Positions 44,818-52,806 of a stretch of 64,000 nucleotides of DNA are shown piece after piece (positions within the stretch are counted from its first letter, which is position 1; the number at the start of each line of letters is the position of its first letter). A model generated the notes under the pieces. The model did not search any database and was not told the DNA's origin. It saw only the letters and a list, made by a program, of their open reading frames with translations. A program made the position numbers and the translations under genes. The stretch lies in NCBI GenBank assembly GCA_023429135.1, contig JAEYWD010000032.1:1-64000 (forward strand), given 5' to 3'. The stretch is from Bacteroidota bacterium (lineage in GTDB: Bacteria; Bacteroidota; Bacteroidia; Bacteroidales; JAAUTT01).

Positions 44818-45707
44818 AGAAACTGTTTAATGTTATTGGAATTGGTGAAATTCTGTGGGACCTGTTGCCACAAGGAAAAGTAATAGGAGGTGCACCAGCC
44901 AATTTTGCATACCATGCGAGCGAACTGGGTGCCAGAGGATATGCAGTGAGTGCTGTAGGAAATGATCCGTTGGGAGATGAAATAATTAATACCCTGTCTT
45001 CATATTCAATCGATCTCAGGCTGCAAAGAACTGACTATCCCACCGGAACTGTTAAAGTATCTTTAAATGACGAAGGAATCCCTGAGTATGAAATAACCAG
45101 AAATGTTGCGTGGGATTATATTTCGTTAACCAATTCCATTCTGAAACTGGCAAGAAATGCCGATGCTGTTTGCTTTGGAAGTCTTGCCCAACGTAATGTG
45201 TGCTCCAGAGAAACAATCACCGGATTTATGAAAAATGTCCCCGATGCATCCCTAAAAGTATTCGATATCAACCTTCGGCAGGATTTTTACAGTAAGGAGT
45301 TGATTGATGATTCTCTAAAGCTCTCTAATATTCTTAAAATAAATGATGAAGAGCTGGAAATAGTTTCGCAATTGTTTGGGATAAGTGGTACATTAGAAGA
45401 GCGATGTATGAAGCTGATTGGAGCTTATAACCTTAGAATTCTGGCATTAACCTGTGGAACAAAAGGGAGCTATCTTTTCAGGGATGGAGAGACTTCATTC
45501 ATGGTTACACCCGTTGTGGAGGTAAAAGATACAGTTGGTGCGGGCGATTCGTTTACGGCCGGTATGGTGATGGGGTTGTTAAATAATAAATCTTTAAAGC
45601 AATGCCATTTGGAAGCCGTAAATCTGGCGGCCTATGTTTGCACACAACATGGAGCCATGCCACCCTATATATCCCAGTTGCAAAGGCTTATTGAAACAAG
45701 TCTATAA
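44814..45707 (+). CDS. PfkB-family carbohydrate kinase, probable fructokinase
   Basis: The 297-residue protein has the ribokinase/PfkB fold: N-terminal GIGEILWDLLPQGKVIGGAP (short of the canonical Gly-Gly motif but in place), and the C-terminal signature DTVGAGDSFTAGMV with catalytic Asp245. It would phosphorylate free fructose to fructose 6-phosphate (or 1-phosphate) with ATP in the cytoplasm. It overlaps the transporter gene by 4 bases and is followed by a clear terminator, which ends the catabolic operon before the regulator. Confidence 0.92.
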   Translation: MKKLFNVIGIGEILWDLLPQGKVIGGAPANFAYHASELGARGYAVSAVGNDPLGDEIINTLSSYSIDLRLQRTDYPTGTVKVSLNDEGIPEYEITRNVAWDYISLTNSILKLARNADAVCFGSLAQRNVCSRETITGFMKNVPDASLKVFDINLRQDFYSKELIDDSLKLSNILKINDEELEIVSQLFGISGTLEERCMKLIGAYNLRILALTCGTKGSYLFRDGETSFMVTPVVEVKDTVGAGDSFTAGMVMGLLNNKSLKQCHLEAVNLAAYVCTQHGAMPPYISQLQRLIETSL

Positions 45708-45721
45708 ATAGTTAGTTTTTC

Positions 45722-45772
45722 CAGGCTGTCCTTTAAGCAAATAGTATTACTTTTATGGACAGCCTGTTTTTT
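45722..45772 (+). terminator. terminator at the end of the fructan catabolic operon
   Basis: CAGGCTGTCC (45722-45731) pairs perfectly with GGACAGCCTG (45757-45766). Six T follow (45767-45772). The loop is 25 nt. It separates the fructokinase gene from the hybrid regulator gene, which must have its own promoter. Confidence 0.85.
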
Positions 45773-45892
45773 CAAATATTCGGAGTATTTTGGGGTTACA
45801 ACTATTAAACTTTTGAATTGACAGTGGGCCGGGTCTGTCGGCCTTACAATCTGCTTATTAATTTAAAACTACTTCAACAACTTAAACAAGGT

Positions 45893-48652
45893 ATGTTTTT
45901 GCGACTTATAGGATGGGGAGGTATTGCCATTTTTTTCGGTTTGACATTTGTGGCTTGTTCTTCGCACAAATCGAAAGTATTTACAATTGGCTTTTCCCAA
46001 TGTATCGGAGACGACCTCTGGAGAAAGCAAATGATTAATGAGATGAAGATAGAAGCTTCTTTTCATGATAATATTCAACTTATTATTGAGGACGCCCAAG
46101 GTAACAGTGAATTACAGGTAAAGCAAATTCAGAATCTTTTAAACAGGAAAATAGATTTGCTGATTATTTCTCCTAACGAGTCCCAGCCAATTACACCCAT
46201 TGCCGAAAAGGCCTATACTTCAGGAATACCGACCATATTAATCGACAGGAAAATAAATTCCGACAAATACTCGGCTTTTATCGGAGGCGATAATTATGCC
46301 ATTGGTAAATTTGCCGCCATTTTTCTGGGTAACATCCCAGCTACCGAGTTAAAGATACTCGAGGTTTGGGGGTTGGAAGGTTCATCTCCCGCCCAGGAGC
46401 GCCATAAAGGTTTGGTTGACCAGTTTAAGAATTTTCCCCAATTACGTATTGCAGGGAAGATACCCGGGAAGTGGCTGAAGGAAGAGGCTTACAAACTTGC
46501 CTTAAAAGTTCCTGGCTTAAGCGAGTACGATGTTATTTTTGGTCATAACGAGGAAATGGCTAAGGGTGTTTTTGAAGCTTTTAAGGCCAGAAACATCGAT
46601 GTTAATAACAAAATTTTCCTCGGTGTAGATGCCCTTCAAGGGAAAGATGGAGGAATTCAGGCGGTTATCGATAAAAAACTTACGGCAACATTTTTATATC
46701 CTACCGGAGGGGGACAGGCCATACAGGTGGCAAAAAATATTCTTGAAAAGAAACCTTACAAAAAAGAAAACATAATAAATACGGCTATTATAGACGCTTC
46801 AAATGCCGCAACGCTACAATTACAATCGGTTCAGATTAATGATTACCTTGTGAAAATCGAGACACAGGTAAATAAAATTCAGACACTTGACTATAAATAT
46901 AATAACCAGCAAACATTGCTGCACATATCCATTGTGTTAATGACCCTGGCCCTGTTTCTTTCCATTTTGTTGTTCATAGCTTATAATCATTCCAAGCGGA
47001 TATTGGCCGAGCTAAAGGATAAAAACGCTAAAATTGAGCAACAAAGAGAGAAGCTGACCCTTCAGAGGGAGCAACTTGTGGAGATGAACCAAAGGATAGA
47101 AGAAGTGACAGCTCAGAAATTACGTTTTTTTACAAATGTTTCTCACGAACTCAGGACCCCTTTATCCCTCATTATCTCACCTTTGGAGAGAATAACCGAA
47201 TTGAGCAGGAATATCGATATAAAACGGGAAGTAATTGTAATGAGGAACAATGCCGAACGGCTAGGACGTTTAATAAACCAATTACTTGATTTCAGGAAGA
47301 TTGAAGACCAACAGATGAGGCTTTATGTTCAAAAGGTAAACATTGTTGGGTTGGTTAAAAATGTCAAGGCTGCATTCAATTATCAGGCACATATAAAAGA
47401 AATTGAATACTACCTGGAGATTCCCGATGATGAAATTCTTCTATACTGCGATTTGGATAAAATTGAGAAGGTGTTGCTTAATATTCTTTCCAATGCATTT
47501 AAGTTTACAGGCAAAAACGGAAAAATTATGGTTTCTGTAAACGGGAATGAAGAAGAAGTGGATATTTTGATAAAGGATACAGGAAAGGGAATTGGAAAGG
47601 AACATGTACAAAAGATTTTTGAAAGATTTTACCAGGGCACGGGCGATTACAGCAGTGGCACAGGAATAGGGCTTAATCTCTCAAAGGAATATATTGAACT
47701 GCATAAGGGAGAAATAAGGCTTACCAGCGAAACCGGAGAAGGCAGCACATTTACTATAACTTTGAAAAAAGGCAAAGAACATCTGTACGAAGATTATATA
47801 ACTTTTGAAACAGGGAATGAAACCCTGCAAAAAATTACAGAAGTTCAGGATTCGGAAGCTGCACAATTGGAAATGGCGCCAGATATCGAAACAAAAGAAT
47901 ACAATATATTGCTTGTTGAGGACGACGATAATATGCGTGAGTATATCAGGAACAGGCTCAGAGGAATGTATTCCATTCATACAGCATCCAATGGGCGGGA
48001 GGCTTCCGAGGTTATTAAGGAAAAAGAGATCGGCCTTATTATTTGCGACGTAATGATGCCTGAAATGAGTGGTTATGAGTTTTGTCAACTGGTTAAAAGC
48101 AACATCGCTTTTAGTCATATACCTATAATAATGCTTACCGCTCTTGCAGGGGACCAACAACTTATAAAAGGGCTTGAGACCGGTGCTGATGATTATATTT
48201 ATAAACCATTTAACTTCAGGCACCTTGAGTTAAAAATCCGTAACCTTTTGCTTTTGCGACGGAAAATGCGCGACTCCTTTAAACAGGAGTTTCTTGGCTC
48301 CTATACAGAAATTGAACTGGATTCTGCCGACAGAAATTTCGTTAAAAAAGTTACCTCCGTGCTTGATAAATACATATCGGACAACGAAATAAGTGTTGAG
48401 AAGATAAGTGTTGAAATCGGAATGTCGAGAATACACCTATACCGGAAATTAAAAGAAATAACCGGCTCATCTCCCAGCGAATTTTTTAAAATATACAAGA
48501 TCAGAAAATCCCTGCCACTTTTAAAATCCCGAAACCTTTCCATTAGCGAGATTGCATTTCAATGCGGATTTTCATCGGCAGCTTACTTCTCGAAATGTTT
48601 TAAGGAAGTAATTAATATGTCACCAAGTGATTTTGTGAATAATGTGAGTTGA
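45893..48652 (+). CDS. hybrid two-component system regulator with periplasmic sugar-binding sensor
   Basis: This 919-residue single-protein system senses a sugar outside and controls transcription. It has an N-terminal signal (ending FVAC, Cys22). A type I periplasmic-binding-protein domain (about 30-310, starting FTIGFSQCIGDDLW) comes next, then one membrane helix (about 342-365), a histidine kinase with phospho-acceptor His418 in NVSHELRTP, an ATPase domain, a receiver domain with Asp719 in ICDVMMP, and a C-terminal AraC helix-turn-helix domain (about 815-919). This is the layout of B. thetaiotaomicron BT1754, the fructose-binding regulator of levan use, so a fructose sensor is inferred. 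The frame opens at 45818; the ATG at 45893 gives the signal peptide. Its likely target is the phased repeat array at 36.2 kb. Confidence 0.93.
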   Translation: MFLRLIGWGGIAIFFGLTFVACSSHKSKVFTIGFSQCIGDDLWRKQMINEMKIEASFHDNIQLIIEDAQGNSELQVKQIQNLLNRKIDLLIISPNESQPITPIAEKAYTSGIPTILIDRKINSDKYSAFIGGDNYAIGKFAAIFLGNIPATELKILEVWGLEGSSPAQERHKGLVDQFKNFPQLRIAGKIPGKWLKEEAYKLALKVPGLSEYDVIFGHNEEMAKGVFEAFKARNIDVNNKIFLGVDALQGKDGGIQAVIDKKLTATFLYPTGGGQAIQVAKNILEKKPYKKENIINTAIIDASNAATLQLQSVQINDYLVKIETQVNKIQTLDYKYNNQQTLLHISIVLMTLALFLSILLFIAYNHSKRILAELKDKNAKIEQQREKLTLQREQLVEMNQRIEEVTAQKLRFFTNVSHELRTPLSLIISPLERITELSRNIDIKREVIVMRNNAERLGRLINQLLDFRKIEDQQMRLYVQKVNIVGLVKNVKAAFNYQAHIKEIEYYLEIPDDEILLYCDLDKIEKVLLNILSNAFKFTGKNGKIMVSVNGNEEEVDILIKDTGKGIGKEHVQKIFERFYQGTGDYSSGTGIGLNLSKEYIELHKGEIRLTSETGEGSTFTITLKKGKEHLYEDYITFETGNETLQKITEVQDSEAAQLEMAPDIETKEYNILLVEDDDNMREYIRNRLRGMYSIHTASNGREASEVIKEKEIGLIICDVMMPEMSGYEFCQLVKSNIAFSHIPIIMLTALAGDQQLIKGLETGADDYIYKPFNFRHLELKIRNLLLLRRKMRDSFKQEFLGSYTEIELDSADRNFVKKVTSVLDKYISDNEISVEKISVEIGMSRIHLYRKLKEITGSSPSEFFKIYKIRKSLPLLKSRNLSISEIAFQCGFSSAAYFSKCFKEVINMSPSDFVNNVS

Positions 48653-48689
48653 TAGCGGATAATAAATTTTTTATCAGCTCGTTATACAA

Positions 48690-48719
48690 TGATTCACTCG
48701 GTTGAATCAGCTTTTTTTT
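48690..48719 (+). terminator. terminator after the hybrid regulator, overlapping the cydX-like ORF
   Basis: TGATTCA (48690-48696) and TGAATCA (48703-48709) form a 7-bp stem with a 6-nt loop. GC and eight T (48712-48719) follow. It serves the plus-strand regulator gene. The minus-strand CydX-like ORF stops inside its stem (48694-48696). Confidence 0.8.
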
Positions 48720-48807
48720 CAAACCGCCTTATAAAAAACTGCACTACATATGAACTTGCAAAAATAAAGACCGGCCAAAAAAGCAGCCACATTATTTCCG
48801 TTAACAT
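48694..48807 (-). CDS. CydX-like small subunit of cytochrome bd oxidase (new small ORF)
   Basis: This 37-residue ORF begins 4 bases after the cydB stop codon (TAA-GCCT-ATG). It reads MLTEIMWLLFWPVFIFASS, continues with YVVQFFIRRF and ends with a charged tail EKKADSTE. One hydrophobic helix (about residues 5-26), early Trp residues and the 37-residue length match the small bd-oxidase subunits CydX/CbdX (E. coli CydX is 37 residues) in size, topology and position. The sequence itself is not clearly alignable by eye. CydX stabilises the heme centres of the CydAB dimer. It shares its last bases with the terminator of the convergent regulator gene. Confidence 0.65.
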   Translation of the reverse strand: MLTEIMWLLFWPVFIFASSYVVQFFIRRFEKKADSTE

Positions 48808-48811
48808 AGGC

Positions 48812-49939
48812 TTAATATTTATGATGTTCGTTGTTTAATTCTTCTTCTGTAATCTTTGTTTTGTCAATTGCTTTCCAGGCATAATAGATATAGGCAAAAA
48901 CAAAAGGAACAAACAGGGAGACATAACTCATGGCAACAAGTGTATACATGCTCGATGAACTGTTTTCGATAGTAAGAGAGCTCTGCAGATCGAAAGTAGA
49001 CGGATAGAAAGCCGTATTATTAAAGCCCGCAATCAGGAAGAGCGAAAACACCGCCAGAACAGTACCTGTTCCTGTAAACCACACTCCTTTTGTGGCCGCT
49101 TTAAACATGGCCATAAAAAGGCCATAAAGCACCAGCACAACTCCTAATAGAAGAATTACCAATACAACAGGCATAGCCAACAAGTTGTGGAGATATTTGA
49201 ACGGCTCCATCGAAACTACTTTGGTAACCGGGTCGTAGGCAAAACCATCGCGAACCAGAAGCCAGATCAGGAAAGTAAGGAAGAAAAAGAGGAAAGGAAA
49301 GGCATTCAGCCACAGTTGTTTGTAGGCTCTATCCAGAATTGGCTTGTTATTGATATTATTGATGAAGTAGAGCAATCCCAGTGTGCGGGCCAGGAAAAAA
49401 ACTGCCATACCGAGCGAAAGATTATGCAGATTGAGAGCTGCCTCCAGCCCATGCGAAGCTACTTCCCACCTTGAGGTATTAACATCGCTGACTGAAAATT
49501 GAGATCCGGTAAAGAAAGTTGCCACTGCCGTTCCTATTAATATAGTCCCCAACGCTCCGTTAATCAACAAAAATGTTTCGTACACCTTTTTACCCAGAAA
49601 GTTTTCGGGCTTAGATCTGAATTCGTACGATACCGCCTGGATGATGAAACAGAAGAGAATTGCCATCCAAACCCAATATGCTCCCCCGAAACTTGTGGAG
49701 TAGAATAACGGGAAGGATGCGAAAAACGCTCCTCCAAAGGTTACAAGAGTCGTAAAAGTGAATTCCCATTTGCGACCCAGGGAGTTAACCAGAATTGTAC
49801 GTTCCATGTCGGTTTTTCCCAGGTGAAGCAAAGTTTGTCCACCCTGCACAAACATTAGAAAAACCAGTAAGCTTCCCAGCAGAGAAATGATTATCCACCA
49901 GTATTGCTGCAATGTTAAAAGTGATAACGATTCGAACAT
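48812..49939 (-). CDS. cydB: cytochrome bd ubiquinol oxidase subunit II
   Basis: The 375-residue membrane protein is the partner of CydA in a quinol oxidase that reduces O2 with high affinity without pumping protons. It has eight or nine membrane segments, with family features such as LQQYWWIIISLLGSLLVFLMF, the conserved VQGGQTLL, and the late FVPFVFAYIYYAW. I chose the ATG at 49939, one base after the cydA stop codon; the in-frame start at 49966 would overlap cydA. It is followed by the CydX-like ORF. Confidence 0.93.
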   Translation of the reverse strand: MFESLSLLTLQQYWWIIISLLGSLLVFLMFVQGGQTLLHLGKTDMERTILVNSLGRKWEFTFTTLVTFGGAFFASFPLFYSTSFGGAYWVWMAILFCFIIQAVSYEFRSKPENFLGKKVYETFLLINGALGTILIGTAVATFFTGSQFSVSDVNTSRWEVASHGLEAALNLHNLSLGMAVFFLARTLGLLYFINNINNKPILDRAYKQLWLNAFPFLFFFLTFLIWLLVRDGFAYDPVTKVVSMEPFKYLHNLLAMPVVLVILLLGVVLVLYGLFMAMFKAATKGVWFTGTGTVLAVFSLFLIAGFNNTAFYPSTFDLQSSLTIENSSSSMYTLVAMSYVSLFVPFVFAYIYYAWKAIDKTKITEEELNNEHHKY

Positions 49940-49940
49940 A

Positions 49941-51506
49941 TTATTTTCCTCCTTCTGATGGTCCAATTTTTATCTGTTTGGTCATAATCTTAATCTCGGC
50001 AATAAGCAGAGCAGTAAACACGGCAAAAAACAGCCAGAAAGTTATCTGAACGGAACTTGCATCAATTTGTGAAACTGCAGCCACCGTTGGCAGATAATCC
50101 TGTATTACCCATGGCTGCCTGCCAACTTCAGCAACAACCCATCCGCTCTGACTCGCAAGGTATGCGAATGGAATTGAGAATAGCAGCAGGTAAAGGAATT
50201 TTCGTTTCCGGAATAAGGATCCTTTATAGATAAACCTTAGCACTAAAGCAAACATAATAATAAAGTAGAACCCCAAAAGTACCATTATGTGGAAACTGTA
50301 AAACGAAATGGGAACATTGGGTATGAGCTCCTTTGGATCATTTAAAAACCCATACCCAAAATATTTAAAATAGTTTTCCTGAAACTCTGGTTCGGCAAAT
50401 TTTGCCTTTAGCTGGTTATAAAGAATGGTATCGCCGCTTTTTTTTGCGTCCTTAAAGTCCCGTAAAGCTTTTCGTGCAAGCTTTCCACGTTCAATTTTTT
50501 CGATTGCCGGCATAATTCCCTGCTCTTTGTTACCATCTATCAAATCGTTAATGCCTGGCACAAAGGCATTAGGATCGAGGTAGGCCATATAAGAGAGCAG
50601 GTTCGGTATCTCAATTTTTATTTTGATATCAGTTAAATAATTCTGTGAAGTACTGTCTTTTTCGCCGGGAATAACACCAAAGGCCATCAAAGGAGCACCG
50701 TGACTGCCATTGTAAAGACCTTCGAAGGCAGCAAATTTCATGGGTTGTTTCTGAGCTACCAAACGGGCAGAAGTATCGCCAGAGAATGCCAGGAAAAGTG
50801 ACGAGAGTAATCCGAAAACACCAGCTACAATCATACTTTTAATAGCAAACTGTTCGTTTCTTTTTTTAAGCAGAAACCAGGCGCTCACACCTATAACAAA
50901 TACCGAGGCTAAAACGTAGCCTGAGGTAATAGTATGTAAAAATTTATTAATAGCAACAGGCGAAAATAACACCTCCCAGAAATTAAGCATCTCATTACGG
51001 GCGGTCTCCGGATTAAAATGCATCCCTGCCGGAAACTGCATCCATCCGTTTGCTACCAGAATCCACAAGGCAGAAAGGTTTGCCCCGAAAGCTACCAGCC
51101 AGGTGGAAATAAGGTGAAACTTAGGACTTACCTTATTCCAGCCAAAAAACATAACGGCAATAAAGGTCGATTCAAGAAAGAAAGCCATAATTCCTTCAAT
51201 GGCAAGAGGAGCACCAAAAATATCGCCTACAAACCAGGAATAGTTGGACCAGTTAGTTCCAAACTCAAATTCCAGAATAATTCCTGTGGCAACCCCAATG
51301 GCGAAGTTAATGCCGAATAGTGTCATCCAGAATTTGGTAATACTTTTCCATTCTGGATTCTTGGTTTTCATATAAATGGTTTCCATAAAGGCCACTATAA
51401 ATCCCAAACCAAGTGTTAGCGGTACAAAGAGCCAGTGATACATTGCAGTAAGCGCAAACTGAGCCCGCGACCAGTCCACCAGTGAGTAGTCAAATTGATC
51501 TGTCAT
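49941..51506 (-). CDS. cydA: cytochrome bd ubiquinol oxidase subunit I
   Basis: CydA binds the three hemes and oxidises quinol. The 521-residue protein starts with SRAQFALTAMYHWLFVPLT, whose His is the heme b595 axial ligand. It has another conserved His in the KFLHTITSGYVLA helix (heme b558) and carries the quinol-site motif GRQPWVIQ near the C-terminus. The periplasmic Q-loop is charged and of the long kind (around KARKALRDFKDAKKSG). It lies 4 bases after the DUF4492 gene and one base before cydB in a tight operon. Confidence 0.96.
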   Translation of the reverse strand: MTDQFDYSLVDWSRAQFALTAMYHWLFVPLTLGLGFIVAFMETIYMKTKNPEWKSITKFWMTLFGINFAIGVATGIILEFEFGTNWSNYSWFVGDIFGAPLAIEGIMAFFLESTFIAVMFFGWNKVSPKFHLISTWLVAFGANLSALWILVANGWMQFPAGMHFNPETARNEMLNFWEVLFSPVAINKFLHTITSGYVLASVFVIGVSAWFLLKKRNEQFAIKSMIVAGVFGLLSSLFLAFSGDTSARLVAQKQPMKFAAFEGLYNGSHGAPLMAFGVIPGEKDSTSQNYLTDIKIKIEIPNLLSYMAYLDPNAFVPGINDLIDGNKEQGIMPAIEKIERGKLARKALRDFKDAKKSGDTILYNQLKAKFAEPEFQENYFKYFGYGFLNDPKELIPNVPISFYSFHIMVLLGFYFIIMFALVLRFIYKGSLFRKRKFLYLLLFSIPFAYLASQSGWVVAEVGRQPWVIQDYLPTVAAVSQIDASSVQITFWLFFAVFTALLIAEIKIMTKQIKIGPSEGGK

Positions 51507-51510
51507 AGGT

Positions 51511-51720
51511 TTATCGGGTTAATTGTTCAATAACATAATTACTTCTGTCCTTGTCGTTTTTAAAGTTTGTTTTTAAAAAGTTGGGAAAGAAAAAGATTTT
51601 CAAAATGGCAAACATGATAAAGAGTTTAATTAAAATGATCAGCCAGAGTTTTTTCCCAACCGTCATTCCTTTAAAGCCTTCATAATAAAAGTAAAATATT
51701 TTCTTAATCAATAAAATCAT
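51511..51720 (-). CDS. DUF4492 small membrane protein ahead of cydA
   Basis: The 69-residue protein has the pattern of DUF4492: FYFYYEGFKGMTVGKKLW, one hydrophobic helix (LIILIKLFIMFAILKIFFF) and a charged tail ending VIEQLTR. I recall this family as a regular neighbour of cydA in Bacteroidota, which fits its place 4 bases before cydA. It is probably an assembly factor or accessory subunit of the bd oxidase, but the role is unproven. It is the first gene of the operon; upstream lie 300 bases to the divergent SCO gene with no clear promoter box. Confidence 0.88.
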   Translation of the reverse strand: MILLIKKIFYFYYEGFKGMTVGKKLWLIILIKLFIMFAILKIFFFPNFLKTNFKNDKDRSNYVIEQLTR

Positions 51721-52020
51721 ATAAGTCAGGTTTTTTATTTATATTTAATCTGTTACAACTAATTTCCTGTTGAACTCATAACGGAATCGCATTTTTAATA
51801 TACCGTTTCAGCATTTTATTAACTAAGGTTTTCAGTTAAATATAATGCTTTTAATTGATATTCTAAACAAAAGCATTTTAAAATTGTTAAGGTATGTCAG
51901 CAAAAAGATTGCTCTGTGTAAACTGCTATTAATTCATTATGAATAAGTTTTAAATAACCGCGAATGTTAATTCAGAATAGATTTAAATAAGAAGCTAAGT
52001 TTATGATATCTATACCGCTC

Positions 52021-52803
52021 ATGAAAAAAAAATTAACTACCCTCTTTATTGCCGCTATTTTTTTATTGCCGGCATTTTCGCAAAATCCGGTTCAGGAGAC
52101 CGAGATTGGCATTGATGAAAACCTTGACAGTATTATGCCCCCGAATATTTATGTGACTAACGAGGAAGGGCAAAAGGTTCAGTTGAATGAGCTGATTGAT
52201 AAACCTACTGTTTTAAATCTTGTTTATTACCGGTGTCCCGGAATTTGTTCTCCTTTAATGGAAGGAGTTGCCGATCTTATTTCGAAAGCTGACATGGAAA
52301 TTGGAAAAGACTACCAGGTTTTCACTATCAGTTTTGATCCGAAAGAAGATATTGAATTGGCAAAATCGAAGAAGAAAAATTATTTAAAGCTTGTAAAAAA
52401 AGGCGATGCCGCCAATAATTGGAAATTTTTTGTTGCTGATAGTACAAATGTTGCAAACATTACTCGCTTTTTTGGGTTTAAATACAAAAGGACCGGGAAC
52501 GACTTCCTGCACGCCGCAGCAATAGCGGTTCTAAGTCCTAAGGGTAAAATAACAAGATATCATTATGGAACCGATTTCCAACCTTTCGAATTCCGCATGT
52601 CGGTTATCGAAGCAAATAAAGGAGAATCGCAACCTACTATTAATCGTATACTGAAGTATTGTTTTAAATATGATGCAGACGGAAAGAAATATGTGTTAAA
52701 TGTTACGAGAGTTTCAGCGACCTTTATTTTTGGCCTGGCTTTATCAATTTTTTTATATCTGGTTTTACGACCTATCTTTTCAAAACAAAAAGCAAAAAAG
52801 TAA
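52021..52803 (+). CDS. SCO-family copper chaperone with C-terminal membrane helix
   Basis: SCO proteins deliver copper to the CuA centre of cytochrome c oxidase subunit II. The 260-residue protein has a signal (MKKKLTTLFIAAIFLLPAFS), the copper motif C72-PGI-C76 and the third ligand His164 (DFLHAAA) in a thioredoxin fold. It also has a hydrophobic helix near the C-terminus (FIFGLALSIFLYLVLRPIF), so it may be anchored at that end, unlike most SCO proteins, which are anchored at the N-terminus. An in-frame ATG at 52003 is possible. It starts the oxidase operon, 3 bases before coxI. Confidence 0.93.
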   Translation: MKKKLTTLFIAAIFLLPAFSQNPVQETEIGIDENLDSIMPPNIYVTNEEGQKVQLNELIDKPTVLNLVYYRCPGICSPLMEGVADLISKADMEIGKDYQVFTISFDPKEDIELAKSKKKNYLKLVKKGDAANNWKFFVADSTNVANITRFFGFKYKRTGNDFLHAAAIAVLSPKGKITRYHYGTDFQPFEFRMSVIEANKGESQPTINRILKYCFKYDADGKKYVLNVTRVSATFIFGLALSIFLYLVLRPIFSKQKAKK

Positions 52804-52806
52804 TTT

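Noticed and set aside
45818..45892. GTG start 25 codons upstream for the hybrid regulator
   Set aside because: The extension is unlike a signal peptide and the ATG at 45893 gives a clean N-terminal hydrophobic region.
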